Assembly: GCA_043755595.1 (NCBI GenBank)
Contig: JAYUSQ010000287.1
Span: 1-33,772, forward strand
Length of the DNA: 33,772 nt
Direction: 5' to 3'
Origin: VFZP01 sp043755595
GTDB lineage: Bacteria; Acidobacteriota; Terriglobia; Bryobacterales; Bryobacteraceae
Below are positions 9,931 to 18,146 of this stretch, piece by piece. A program made the translations under genes and the position numbers. Each line of letters opens with the position of its first letter. Position 1 is the stretch's first letter. Below the pieces are notes generated by a model that worked only from the letters and a program-made list of their open reading frames with translations, did no database searches and had not been told where the DNA came from.

Positions 9931-11673
9931 ATGTCGAAAGCCCGGGCCTACATCCAGGCTATTCTCGCGCTTTCGTCGTTCGTATTGAACGGCGCTAGCG
10001 GAGCTTTGCCCGCGAGCAATTCAGTTTGGACGCAGCTTGGTCCGTTTGGCGGACCGGCTGAGTACGTGGTCACCTCCCCCTCCACCCCAGACTTGTTGCT
10101 AGCCGGATCGCCAAACGCCATGCTTTACCGCTCCGCCGATGCGGGTGGCTCATGGACGCATTTGCCTTTCCCCGCCGAATTGGCGTCGACCCTGCATGTG
10201 ATTCTGCCGAATGCTTCGGACACCCGCCGTGTTCTGACGGGGGTTTCGCCGGACTCTGGTGGTTCAGGTCTGTTCCTATCGACCGATGCGGGCGAGACGT
10301 GGAAGAGTGTCGACATATTCAACGGGAAGGCTGTTTGGGCCTTGGCGCATTTTGCCGGCGACGCACGGATTGTGGTGGCGGGCGTCTCAGACGGTGTTTA
10401 CCGCAGCGCCGATGCGGGCGATACCTGGCGGCGGATTTCGGCGGTGCAGGATGCTGGGTTGCACCCCGTGGTTTCGGTGGCGATCCATCCTTCCGAGCGC
10501 GACATCATCTACGCGGGCACGCCACATCTGCCATGGAAGTCCGTCAATGGGGGACGCGCCTGGCAATCTATTCATCGCGGCATGCTGGACGATTCCGATG
10601 TCTTCTCGATCGATATCGACCGGCGGCATCCCGAGCGCGTGCTGGCCAGCGCGTGCAGCGGTATCTATCGCAGTCTGACCGCGGGCGGATTATGGGCGAA
10701 GCTGCGCGGATCGGCTGACGCTTCGTTCCGCACCTATGTCATCGCGCACGATCCTCATGTGGCCGGGCGCGTTTGGGCAGGCACGACTCATGGGCTGATG
10801 GGCTCGACCGACGGAGGGACGATCTGGCGCACGATTTCGAAGCACTCGGTCAAATCGATCGCCTTCGATCCACGACGCCCGGGTACGATATTTTTGGCGA
10901 CGCGCGATGCGGGGCTGATGAAGAGCAACGACGCCAAGACATTTGCCGCGATCAACCAGGGGTTCGTCAATCACAGCTACTTCGCGTTGGCGGGATCGGG
11001 AGACTCGCTATGGCTTTCCGGCGAAGGCGCAGGAATGTTGGAGAGCGCAGATGGCGGGAAGCGATGGAAGAGCTTCGCCTTGCCCGAGCGTGTTCTCATG
11101 TTGTCGCCCTGCCGCGACAACGGAGCGCTGTTTGCCGGAGGCGCGGGCTTCCTGCGGCAGTTTCTGGCTGGCCAATGGACGGCTCTGTCCGAACCCGGCC
11201 GGATGGCGGTGAGATCGGTTGCGTGCCAGGGGACGTCGCTCTATGCGGCGTCGAACCGCGCCGTTTATAGGTCGAGCGATGTCGGACGCACGTGGGTGGA
11301 ATTGGGCAAGCCCGAGCCCGCCATGGAGTGGAACCAACTGGCCGCTACGAGAACGGGCGGGCTGTTGGCGGCCACCTCGCACGGACTGCTATCGTCCGCC
11401 AATGGCGGGCAAAGCTGGTCCGCCACACCGGGCGAGTTGGGCCGAAATACGGTAACCAGCGTGCTCGCTCACCCTGAGCGCAACGGTCAGGTTTTCGCGG
11501 CGCAATACGATCGCATTTTCTTTTCTTCCGGCGACGGTCTTGAGTGGACTGCGTTGGCGACTAAGGGCCTGGAACGCGCCGCCGTTCGCGCGCTAGCCAT
11601 CGCCAAAGGTAAGCCTGGCCGCTTGTACGCTTTGGCAGCCGGCCGTGGTGTGTTTTATATCGATTTGGAGTGA
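9931..11673 (+). CDS. secreted BNR/Asp-box beta-propeller protein
   Basis: This 580-residue exported protein has a signal peptide (about 1-26, starting MSKARAYIQAILAL). Around ten Asp-box motifs of the S-x-D-x-G-x-x-W kind follow at regular intervals: SADAGGSW, STDAGETW, SADAGDTW, SVNGGRAW, STDGGTIW, SADGGKRW, SSDVGRTW, SANGGQSW and weaker ones. This is the sortilin/Ycf48-like propeller architecture. The family does not give a biochemical activity; extracellular or periplasmic binding or assembly roles are usual. A start 48 bases upstream (9883) is possible, but a TATACT -10 box overlaps it, which favours 9931. It ends 4 bases before the OmpA-like gene, so the two form an operon. Confidence 0.8.
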   Translation: MSKARAYIQAILALSSFVLNGASGALPASNSVWTQLGPFGGPAEYVVTSPSTPDLLLAGSPNAMLYRSADAGGSWTHLPFPAELASTLHVILPNASDTRRVLTGVSPDSGGSGLFLSTDAGETWKSVDIFNGKAVWALAHFAGDARIVVAGVSDGVYRSADAGDTWRRISAVQDAGLHPVVSVAIHPSERDIIYAGTPHLPWKSVNGGRAWQSIHRGMLDDSDVFSIDIDRRHPERVLASACSGIYRSLTAGGLWAKLRGSADASFRTYVIAHDPHVAGRVWAGTTHGLMGSTDGGTIWRTISKHSVKSIAFDPRRPGTIFLATRDAGLMKSNDAKTFAAINQGFVNHSYFALAGSGDSLWLSGEGAGMLESADGGKRWKSFALPERVLMLSPCRDNGALFAGGAGFLRQFLAGQWTALSEPGRMAVRSVACQGTSLYAASNRAVYRSSDVGRTWVELGKPEPAMEWNQLAATRTGGLLAATSHGLLSSANGGQSWSATPGELGRNTVTSVLAHPERNGQVFAAQYDRIFFSSGDGLEWTALATKGLERAAVRALAIAKGKPGRLYALAAGRGVFYIDLE

Positions 11674-11677
11674 AACC

Positions 11678-13843
11678 ATGCAAATAACTCGTGTTCTGAC
11701 AGTCTCTCTACTACTGGCTGGTTCATCCCTAGCCCAATCCGCCGACCACATGAAGTGGCCAGATATCGGCATCTATGGCGGGTATCAGGGCTGGGACCTA
11801 TGGCGCAGCAAGTTCAAGAATCGACCTGGCGGTGAACTGGAGAAGGGCGGTGTGATTGGCGTAAGGGCCGGCTATGAATTCACGCGCCGGCTGGGTGTGG
11901 AAGCCGCCTATGGGTATGGGATGAACGACTTTCGCGTCTTTCCCGACACATCCGGCGCGGCTCGTCCTTCGCAGATCGGACTCGGCGCGCGCAATCGTCA
12001 TTTGTCCTTGAATCCGATCTGGCACTTCATGAACTCCGACAGTAAGTGGCGGCCCTATGTTACGGCCGGTGTCGGCGCAATGTCGTTCGGGCCAACGGAA
12101 TCGGCCCGTAACTATGTACGTACGAATAGTGCGACGATCGGGGCCATTGGCACGAAGAGCAACCTCGTGCCCGCTTTCAATTGGGGCGGCGGTTTGAAAT
12201 ACAACCTCACCGAGATGCTGCACCTGCGGCTGGACGCGCGTAACATCATTACGCGCCAGCCACACCTGGGACTGCCTGCGGTGAATGGAATTCCGGGCGG
12301 CATATTTGTGGCTCCGGGCGGCACGGTGGGCGGACTGCAAGCTACCGCGGGTCTTGGGTTCAACCTGGGGGCCAGAAATAGCGGCGGCGGATCTTCCTCG
12401 CCTGCAAGCGGAAGGGCTTCGACGGCATCTAGCACCGGCGGCGTAGCGGCAACCAAGCCCACGGGCGGCCGGCCTGGCAAGGCGTTGCGCGTGAATCTGG
12501 CAGGCGGATCCACGCCGATCAAGAGCGATGGAACGGCGAAACTGATCGCTTCCACCGACGCGGCCGACCCCGCCACGGTGAAGTATATTTGGACGATTAA
12601 CGGCATGGGCACCGATGTTACGGGGCCGGAGTTTACGTTCAACGCCAAGGGCCGCGAACCGGGCGACTACAAGATCTGCAGCACGGCGACTACGACGGTC
12701 AAAGGCTTTGAGCCGGGTTCGGAATGCTACACCGTAACGATCGCCGCCCTGGCGCCGGTCAAGGCGACGGTTAGCGAACCGGTGCGGGTCAACGCGGGCC
12801 AGACCACGACATTTACGGCCGGGGCCGATGCGCCCGCCGGCGAAACCGTTACGTACGAATGGACGATGAACGGCCAGCCGATCGCCGGAGCGACAGGCAA
12901 TAGCTACACCTTCAATTCGGAAGGACGGCAACCTGGCGTCTACGAAGTTTGCGTGACGGCCAAAGCTCATGGAGTGGCTTCGCCGAAGCAATGTTCGTCA
13001 GTCACGGTAGTGGCTTGCACGAATCCAACGTTGAGCATCGGAGCGCTTCCGTCGTCTGAAATCTTTGCCGGTCAACGCATCAACATTCCGGCCACGGCGA
13101 AGCCGGGCACTTGCGGCGACGTGGTGCAGTTGAGTTACCGGGCCGGAGACGGCGTGATCGGGAGCGACGGCGCGTTCGATTCGACCAATGTGGCATTTGA
13201 CCGCACCAATCGCTCGAAGCTGCAACGCAAGAGCGTCCCGGTGACGGTTACCGCCACGGACTCTCGTGGCAACACCGCGACGGCGCAAACCAGCGTGATC
13301 GTCAAGTTGGCGCCGACCGCGCAACGTCTGGACGATGTGCTTTTCGCCTCGCGCAATTCCCGGGTGAACAATTGCGGCAAGCGAGTGTTGCTGGAGATGT
13401 TGGCGCCGAAACTTCGCGACGATCCGGAAGCGAAGGTAGTGCTGATCGGTCACATCGATGAGACCGAGAATGGTCCTGCCGCGGCGGCCCGCAGGAAGGG
13501 GAAGCGGCGCGCTGTGGCCACTGTCCGCCAACTCGACAAAGCTCGGGTGCTCAATGCGGCGGCCGTGATCAGCGCGGGTGCGGGCATCTGTCCCACGCTC
13601 GAACTGTCACGCATCAAGGTCGCCTACGCCGGGAAAGCGCAGGGGTCGGAAATGCGTCCGACGTTCTGCGGCAGCAGCACGGAAGTGCGGGCCACCAAAC
13701 GCGCGGGCGCCAAGGCCGATCCGCGGGCTCCCTATCGCCGCGTGGAAGTCTGGATCGTGCCAGCCGGGGCGGAACTGCCCGCCGGCGTCACGGTGCAAGA
13801 CGCGCCCGAGTCCGCGATCAAGGCTCTGAATTGTCCTAAGTAG
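11678..13843 (+). CDS. outer-membrane protein: beta-barrel, Ig/PKD-like repeats and OmpA-like C-terminus
   Basis: This 721-residue protein starts at an ATG with GGAG 8 bases upstream. It has a signal peptide (about 1-20), an OmpA/porin-like membrane barrel (about 28-232), a Gly/Ser/Thr-rich linker (about 235-270) and at least two Ig/PKD-like repeats (about 270-455, each with YxWTxNG and a CYTV or CSSV-type end strand). A third less clear module precedes a divergent OmpA-like peptidoglycan-binding domain (about 560-715, with KVVLIGHIDETENG and, at the end, YRRVEVWIVPAG). It probably anchors the outer membrane to the wall while displaying the Ig-like modules. The barrel-PKD-OmpA order is unusual. 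It is co-transcribed with the BNR propeller gene and followed by two terminators. Confidence 0.82.
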   Translation: MQITRVLTVSLLLAGSSLAQSADHMKWPDIGIYGGYQGWDLWRSKFKNRPGGELEKGGVIGVRAGYEFTRRLGVEAAYGYGMNDFRVFPDTSGAARPSQIGLGARNRHLSLNPIWHFMNSDSKWRPYVTAGVGAMSFGPTESARNYVRTNSATIGAIGTKSNLVPAFNWGGGLKYNLTEMLHLRLDARNIITRQPHLGLPAVNGIPGGIFVAPGGTVGGLQATAGLGFNLGARNSGGGSSSPASGRASTASSTGGVAATKPTGGRPGKALRVNLAGGSTPIKSDGTAKLIASTDAADPATVKYIWTINGMGTDVTGPEFTFNAKGREPGDYKICSTATTTVKGFEPGSECYTVTIAALAPVKATVSEPVRVNAGQTTTFTAGADAPAGETVTYEWTMNGQPIAGATGNSYTFNSEGRQPGVYEVCVTAKAHGVASPKQCSSVTVVACTNPTLSIGALPSSEIFAGQRINIPATAKPGTCGDVVQLSYRAGDGVIGSDGAFDSTNVAFDRTNRSKLQRKSVPVTVTATDSRGNTATAQTSVIVKLAPTAQRLDDVLFASRNSRVNNCGKRVLLEMLAPKLRDDPEAKVVLIGHIDETENGPAAAARRKGKRRAVATVRQLDKARVLNAAAVISAGAGICPTLELSRIKVAYAGKAQGSEMRPTFCGSSTEVRATKRAGAKADPRAPYRRVEVWIVPAGAELPAGVTVQDAPESAIKALNCPK

Positions 13844-13850
13844 AGTGGAA

Positions 13851-13890
13851 GGGCGGGAACAAGCTCTCGGGAATCCCGCCCGATTCTTTT
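13851..13890 (+). terminator. intrinsic terminator after the OmpA-like gene
   Basis: Arms GGGCGGGA (13851-13858) and TCCCGCCC (13874-13881) form a perfect 8-base stem followed by GATTCTTTT. It begins 7 bases after the stop codon. Confidence 0.8.
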
Positions 13891-13940
13891 GGCCGCGCAC
13901 GAAGCCGACCGGCTTGCACGTGCGCGGCCGATTTTGTTTT
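13891..13940 (+). terminator. second, stronger intrinsic terminator in tandem
   Basis: Arms GGCCGCGCACG (13891-13901) and CGTGCGCGGCC (13919-13929) pair perfectly over 11 bases. The loop contains an inner AAGCC/GGCTT stem. The T-rich run GATTTTGTTTT follows. It insulates ilvD from the upstream operon. Confidence 0.85.
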
Positions 13941-13961
13941 ATGGACGGGACCCGCACCGGA

Positions 13962-13967
13962 TACAAT
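13962..13967 (+). promoter_or_regulatory. candidate -10 box of ilvD
   Basis: TACAAT lies only 9 bases before the ATG at 13977, immediately after the tandem terminators. No good -35 is seen at 17 bases. If it is used, the ilvD mRNA would have almost no leader. Confidence 0.4.
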
Positions 13968-13976
13968 GAAAAGTTC

Positions 13977-15641
13977 ATGAAAAAGCTGATCAGCCACACC
14001 ATCACTCAGGGCCCTCGCCGGGCCCCTGCCCGCGCCATGCTGAAGGCCATCGGTTTCACCGACGCCGATTTGCGGAAGCCCATGATCGGCATCGCCAATA
14101 CGTGGATCGAGACGATGCCCTGCAATTACCGGCTGCGCGAGTTGGCCGAAGACGTTAAGCGCGGCATACGCGATGCGGGCGGCACGCCCATGGAGTACAA
14201 CACGATCGCGATCAGCGACGGCGTCACGATGGGCACCGAAGGCATGAAGGCCTCGTTGGTGAGCCGCGATCTGATTGCGGATTCGATGGAACTGGTGGCG
14301 CGCGGGCATATGTTCGACGGCGTGATTGCGATGACGGCCTGCGACAAGACAAGCCCCGGCGCGGCCATGGCGCTGCTGCGCCTTAACATTCCCGGCCTGG
14401 TGTTCTACGGCGGGTCGATGCTCCCGGGGCATCACAAGGGCCGCGACATTACCGTGCAGGATGTGTTCGAAGCGGTCGGGGCGCACTCGGCGGGAAAGAT
14501 CTCCAGCAAGGAGCTCTTGCAGATCGAGAATGCTGCGTGTCCCGGTGCCGGTGCCTGTGGCGGTCAATTCACAGCCAACACCATGGCGACGATTCTCGAA
14601 CTGATCGGCTTGTGCCCGTTTGGCATGGCATCGATTCCGCAGCCGGACGACCGCAAGAAAGAGATTGCATATCAAGCGGGGCGGCTGATTGTCCAAGCCG
14701 TGAAGAAAGATCTCAAGCCGCGCGACATCTGCACGAAGAAAGCTTTCCAAAACGCGATTGCGTCGGTCGCCGCTTCGGGCGGTTCGACGAACGCCGTGTT
14801 GCACCTGCTGGCGATGGCGCACGACGCCGGGGTGAAGTTGGACATCGACGAGTTTCAGAAGATCAGCAACTCGACGCCGCTATATTGCGACTTGCGGCCC
14901 GCGGGGACTTACACTGCCGTGGACGTGGATCGCGCCGGCGGTATTCCCGTGATCGCCAAGCGGCTGCTCGACGGCGGCTTTCTGCACAAGGAATGCATGA
15001 CGATCACCGGCCGCACGATCGGCAAGGAAGCGGCGGCGGCCCAAGAGACGCCAGGACAGCAGGTCATCAAACCGCTTGACCAGCCGATCAAGAAGTCTGG
15101 CGGTTTGGTCATCCTGAAAGGGAGCCTCGCGCCGGAAGGTTGCGTGATCAAGGTGACGGGCATCGATAAGAAAATTCACACCGGTCCGGCTCGTGTGTTC
15201 AACCGCGAAGAAGATGCGATGGACGCGGTGATGGCTGGCAAGATCAAGGCCGGCGATGTGGTGGTGATTCGTTACGAAGGGCCGAAGGGCGGCCCGGGTA
15301 TGCGTGAGATGTTGGGTGTGACCGGCGCGATTGCGGGCGCGGGGTTGGGCGAGACCGTGGCGTTGCTCACCGATGGGCGCTTTAGCGGGGCGACACGCGG
15401 GTTCTGCATTGGGCATGTGGCGCCGGAGGCTTTCGCGGGCGGCCCGATTGCGGCGGTGCAGAATGGCGATTCCATCACGATCGATTTGGCGAAGGCGAAG
15501 ATCGAGCTCAATCTGACGGCTCAGGAGATTACGGCGCGTCTTGCCTCGGTGAAGACACCGAAGCCGAAGTATACGCGCGGCGTGTTTGCGAAGTACGTGG
15601 CGTCGGTGGGCACGGCGTCCAAGGGCGCGGTGACCGACTAA
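13977..15641 (+). CDS. ilvD: dihydroxy-acid dehydratase
   Basis: This 554-residue cytoplasmic Fe-S enzyme dehydrates 2,3-dihydroxy-isovalerate and 2,3-dihydroxy-3-methylvalerate in valine, isoleucine and leucine synthesis. The cluster cysteines are Cys49 (TMPCN), Cys122 (MTACDKT) and Cys194 (GACGGQFTANTM). The motifs GGSMLPG, ASGGSTNAVLHLLA, GRFSGATRG and VAPEA are typical, and the length matches the family. I chose the ATG at 13977 (MKKLISHT) because it aligns with normal IlvD starts; an in-frame ATG at 13941 precedes the -10 candidate. It stands alone here, away from other ilv genes, and converges on the small secreted protein gene with a 12-base gap. Confidence 0.95.
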   Translation: MKKLISHTITQGPRRAPARAMLKAIGFTDADLRKPMIGIANTWIETMPCNYRLRELAEDVKRGIRDAGGTPMEYNTIAISDGVTMGTEGMKASLVSRDLIADSMELVARGHMFDGVIAMTACDKTSPGAAMALLRLNIPGLVFYGGSMLPGHHKGRDITVQDVFEAVGAHSAGKISSKELLQIENAACPGAGACGGQFTANTMATILELIGLCPFGMASIPQPDDRKKEIAYQAGRLIVQAVKKDLKPRDICTKKAFQNAIASVAASGGSTNAVLHLLAMAHDAGVKLDIDEFQKISNSTPLYCDLRPAGTYTAVDVDRAGGIPVIAKRLLDGGFLHKECMTITGRTIGKEAAAAQETPGQQVIKPLDQPIKKSGGLVILKGSLAPEGCVIKVTGIDKKIHTGPARVFNREEDAMDAVMAGKIKAGDVVVIRYEGPKGGPGMREMLGVTGAIAGAGLGETVALLTDGRFSGATRGFCIGHVAPEAFAGGPIAAVQNGDSITIDLAKAKIELNLTAQEITARLASVKTPKPKYTRGVFAKYVASVGTASKGAVTD

Positions 15642-15653
15642 GCCTGCCAGTGG

Positions 15654-16013
15654 TCAGCGGCGGGTCGCGGTGAAAGCGCCGTCCCCGAGGGCGCCAAAAG
15701 TCACCGTGCCGGCGATTTTCTTACCGTCGGCCGAGAGCTTGCCTTTGTAGACAACGGTGATCGATTCGCCGCCCGCGTCCACTTTGAAGGTGAACTCCAC
15801 CTCGTCGGCTTTCACCGAGCCATCGAGATTGGCCTTTCCAAGCGCACCGGAGTATTCTCCGGTGAGCTTTTCAGCCTCCTGTTTCAAGACCAGGGTCGGC
15901 GATCCCGAGCCCAGCGAACTTTCCACGGCGGCATCCCAGGTTCCCGAGACATCGGCGGCGAGGGCGGTGAACGCGCCGAAGGCCAACAGCAGTATGGATC
16001 GAAGAAGGATCAT
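15654..16013 (-). CDS. small secreted protein, lipocalin-like beta fold
   Basis: This 119-residue protein has a clear signal peptide (MILLRSILLLAFGAFTALA). The mature part is strongly beta, with an early GTWDAAVE motif, LTGEYSG, DEVEFTFKV and a final GDGAFTATR strand. This GTW...G layout is seen in small exported proteins with a lipocalin/avidin-like barrel, often annotated as hypothetical. No catalytic residues are evident. I chose the ATG at 16013 for the signal peptide. Before the Schlafen-like gene arrived it probably followed the DUF971 gene, because a remnant of that gene's 3' end lies directly upstream. Confidence 0.72.
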   Translation of the reverse strand: MILLRSILLLAFGAFTALAADVSGTWDAAVESSLGSGSPTLVLKQEAEKLTGEYSGALGKANLDGSVKADEVEFTFKVDAGGESITVVYKGKLSADGKKIAGTVTFGALGDGAFTATRR

Positions 16014-16021
16014 AATAGTGC

Positions 16022-16114
16022 CTATTGTCGGGTTGCCCGGCACTCGTTGCAAGAGCAGATGCTGAGCAGGTGATCACCGGCTCCACCGCCAACATCTTGA
16101 TGGTGGGTTTGAAC
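16022..16114 (-). pseudogene. decayed second copy of the DUF971 gene 3' end
   Basis: This segment matches 17778-17931, the end of the intact DUF971 gene including its stop codon, at 88 of 93 aligned positions, but lacks 61 bases corresponding to 17832-17892. On the minus strand it encodes FKPTIKMLAVEPV and then shifts frame. Homology stops exactly at the stop codon on one side and at 16114 on the other. It cannot be expressed as a functional protein and marks a duplication or insertion event. Confidence 0.85.
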
Positions 16115-16137
16115 CCGGCTCTAGTTAGGGCCTATCG

Positions 16138-17733
16138 TTACTTGCTAGGTTTCGCGTTTGACCTGTCCACGCGGAGCGCGTCCAGGTGAAGGTGGAGGGC
16201 CATGGTTCTATCCTCCGAGGTTGCCCCTTCGGCGAGCGTCAATACGTCTGCGAGAAGGATAAGAGTTGGGGGCGGCAAGTTTGCAAGTTCACCAGCGTGT
16301 TTAGCCAAATACTCCCGCACTGGACCAGGGGAATTCAGGCCGCGCTGCACTTCTGCAAAAAGATGGACGGCGCGAACGTTCATCGGATCCCGTTCGAGCA
16401 ATGACTGCGCGGCTCTTTGGGCCCGTTTGAAATCGCCGAGCGAAATCGCTTCTTCTATAGACTGATACTCGCGAACCAGGGCGTGCCTGGGATGGGCTGG
16501 CAGAAGGCAAGTAACTCTTGCCTCATTGGCATCAAACACTGGCGGCGGGCAGCCTTCGTCCCGCATCGAGCGAAGAATCGTCGGGATGCCTTGCCCTTCG
16601 GCTTGCGCGAGCTGCAGGCGGTTCAAGAACCACGCCAAACTCTGGTTTCGCCATTTGGCCGGTGCGCGACCCAGGCGCAGGTCCTCTAGTGTGACTCCGG
16701 TGGGAAGCGGACCGGGCGACAGCACTTCGATGCGATCGGAGAACACCGTGATCCGCGCCGGCTGGAGGCTCTCGTAGTCGCGATGGGCGAGTGCGTTGAT
16801 CATCGCTTCATGCAGCGCTCTTGGGGGATACTTGACGGCATTCGGCGCGGTGCGGTTCGTCTTGTCGAAAGCTACGTAGGACTGGACGTCCAATAGCTCG
16901 ACGAGCCGCCGTGCCTGTTCGATCAAAGTGTTTGGAAGCTCGTATCGTTCGGCGTGAGGTTCCGACCGGTCCACCCCAGGATAGATGGAGAAAAGGGAAT
17001 ATGCGCCGGGCACGTGTGATTGTAAGTTGCGGCCGAAGAGAAGCATTGCGAAGTTACGCGGGCGGAGGATGCCCGTCAGGGGCTCCCGGTAACAAAGCGG
17101 CGGAACAAAGGGACTCAAAGACTTGGTCTCGGATAGGTACTCCTCCAGGCCCCGGTCAGGGTGAAACACGCCCATCCGCTGAAGTGCGTCACGCAGCGCC
17201 AACAAATCGAGATCGTTTACGGTCGCGGTCGAGCAGGGCCGGCGGTCCCACTCTTCGATCACTCCCTTGCGGACCAGAAGCTCCAATAGGATGCCGTTGC
17301 GGGCCTCCCTGGTCTCCCGGCCGATCCGAACATAGTGGCGGCCAGCTTCGTCATGTGCTCGAAACAAGTGAGCTGTCCGCGTGGCGGGCATGATGAAGAC
17401 CAGCACACGGCGTTCCGGGTCGTCCGACGGCACTTCCTGGGTCAGGGGTGCGATCGAAGGTGAAACGCGGTCCCGGCAGGCCGTCAGGACCTTTCCCTCA
17501 ACTTCCTTTAATCTGTTGGCGGTGAGGCCGGAAAACGTTACACGGGGAAAACCGTGCTCGTCCTTTCCCTCCTTCGCTCCACAGACGACGTAACCGCCTC
17601 CGAGATTGGCCCAATCGTTGGCGAACGCCGACAACGTCTTCGCAACATCGTCAGTATTGGCGACGGTCTCCTTCCACTCAACCTGCTCACTCTCCCTCGA
17701 GGAGAGTAACTTGAGGTCTAAGCTGTTGTCCAT
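16138..17733 (-). CDS. AlbA_2 (Schlafen-like) / GHKL ATPase protein, RecG-related COG2865 type
   Basis: This 531-residue cytoplasmic protein has an N-terminal AlbA_2 domain (about 10-150: SEQVEWKE, then AFANDWANLGGGYVVCGAKE). It also has a GHKL-type HATPase_c_4 domain (about 300-410: ALHEAMINALAHRDY with Glu309/Asn313, then IEVLSPGPLP and AEGQGIPTILRSM), followed by a helical, TPR-like tail (about 420-520). Such proteins are annotated as ATP-dependent regulators or putative RecG-like proteins, and AlbA_2/Schlafen domains occur in phage defence and RNA/DNA processing. The gene lies between an intact DUF971 gene and a decayed copy of that gene's 3' end, so it looks like an inserted cargo gene. 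The molecular function is not established. Confidence 0.82.
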   Translation of the reverse strand: MDNSLDLKLLSSRESEQVEWKETVANTDDVAKTLSAFANDWANLGGGYVVCGAKEGKDEHGFPRVTFSGLTANRLKEVEGKVLTACRDRVSPSIAPLTQEVPSDDPERRVLVFIMPATRTAHLFRAHDEAGRHYVRIGRETREARNGILLELLVRKGVIEEWDRRPCSTATVNDLDLLALRDALQRMGVFHPDRGLEEYLSETKSLSPFVPPLCYREPLTGILRPRNFAMLLFGRNLQSHVPGAYSLFSIYPGVDRSEPHAERYELPNTLIEQARRLVELLDVQSYVAFDKTNRTAPNAVKYPPRALHEAMINALAHRDYESLQPARITVFSDRIEVLSPGPLPTGVTLEDLRLGRAPAKWRNQSLAWFLNRLQLAQAEGQGIPTILRSMRDEGCPPPVFDANEARVTCLLPAHPRHALVREYQSIEEAISLGDFKRAQRAAQSLLERDPMNVRAVHLFAEVQRGLNSPGPVREYLAKHAGELANLPPPTLILLADVLTLAEGATSEDRTMALHLHLDALRVDRSNAKPSK

Positions 17734-17777
17734 GGTTCAGTTTCGCTTTGGCGCCGGGCAATCTAACCCAGCCCAGA

Positions 17778-17931
17778 CTATTGTCGCGTTGCCCGGCACT
17801 CGTTGCAAGAGCAGATGCTGCGCAGGTGATCCCACGAGTAGATGCCGGAACTGTGTCCATCGCTCCAATCGATGCGGATGGCGTAAGTCCCCACCGGTTC
17901 CACTGCCAACATCTTGATAGTGGGTTTGAAC
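17778..17931. repeat. intact member of a long direct repeat flanking the Schlafen-like gene
   Basis: This is the 3' end of the DUF971 gene, repeated in the same orientation at 16022-16114 with a 61-base internal deletion and five substitutions. The two copies bracket 16115-17777. The arrangement resembles integration into the 3' end of a gene that restores the gene on one side. Confidence 0.8.
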
Positions 17932-18146
17932 ATCTGAAAAGGCGAAGCCGCCGGGGCCGCCGGTTGCGAGGCGTAGTTAGTGCGCGCGGGTTCAGTGCCA
18001 TGCGCGCCGGTGCAGTGGGCGCAGGGGCATTCGTCGCGCAGCCAGCCCAGCGAATAGTCGCTGTGGTGGCCGTCTTTCCAGTCGATCTTGATGCCCTTCG
18101 ACTTGGAGATCGCCAAATGTTCGGGATCGTTATTGGACTCGTTCAA
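17778..18146 (-). CDS. DUF971 (gamma-butyrobetaine hydroxylase N-terminal-like) protein
   Basis: This 122-residue protein has two related halves: IDWKDGHHSDYSLGWLR with CPCAHC (Cys40, 42, 45), and IDWSDGHSSGIYSWDHLR with CSCNEC (Cys112, 114, 117). The cysteine sets suggest a metal site. DUF971 domains occur alone in bacteria and at the N-terminus of GBBH-type dioxygenases; some are linked to Fe-S proteins, but the role here is unknown. The start is a TTG at 18146 with AGGAG 9 bases upstream, overlapping the end of rel by 17 bases, so it is translationally coupled to rel. Confidence 0.85.
   Translation of the reverse strand: MNESNNDPEHLAISKSKGIKIDWKDGHHSDYSLGWLRDECPCAHCTGAHGTEPARTNYASQPAAPAASPFQMFKPTIKMLAVEPVGTYAIRIDWSDGHSSGIYSWDHLRSICSCNECRATRQ

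Noticed and set aside
11798..12991. Long minus-strand open frame opposite the OmpA-like gene
   Set aside because: It has Arg/His-rich shadow composition, while the plus frame has a signal peptide, repeats and a recognisable domain order.
15871..16095. Open frame on the minus strand across the start of the small secreted protein
   Set aside because: Its N-terminal part is the frameshifted DUF971 remnant and the rest is a shadow of the secreted-protein gene.
16126..16134. TAGG-G-CCTA palindrome near the Schlafen-like gene stop as another BlaI site
   Set aside because: It lies downstream of the gene, not in a promoter, and is short enough to be chance.
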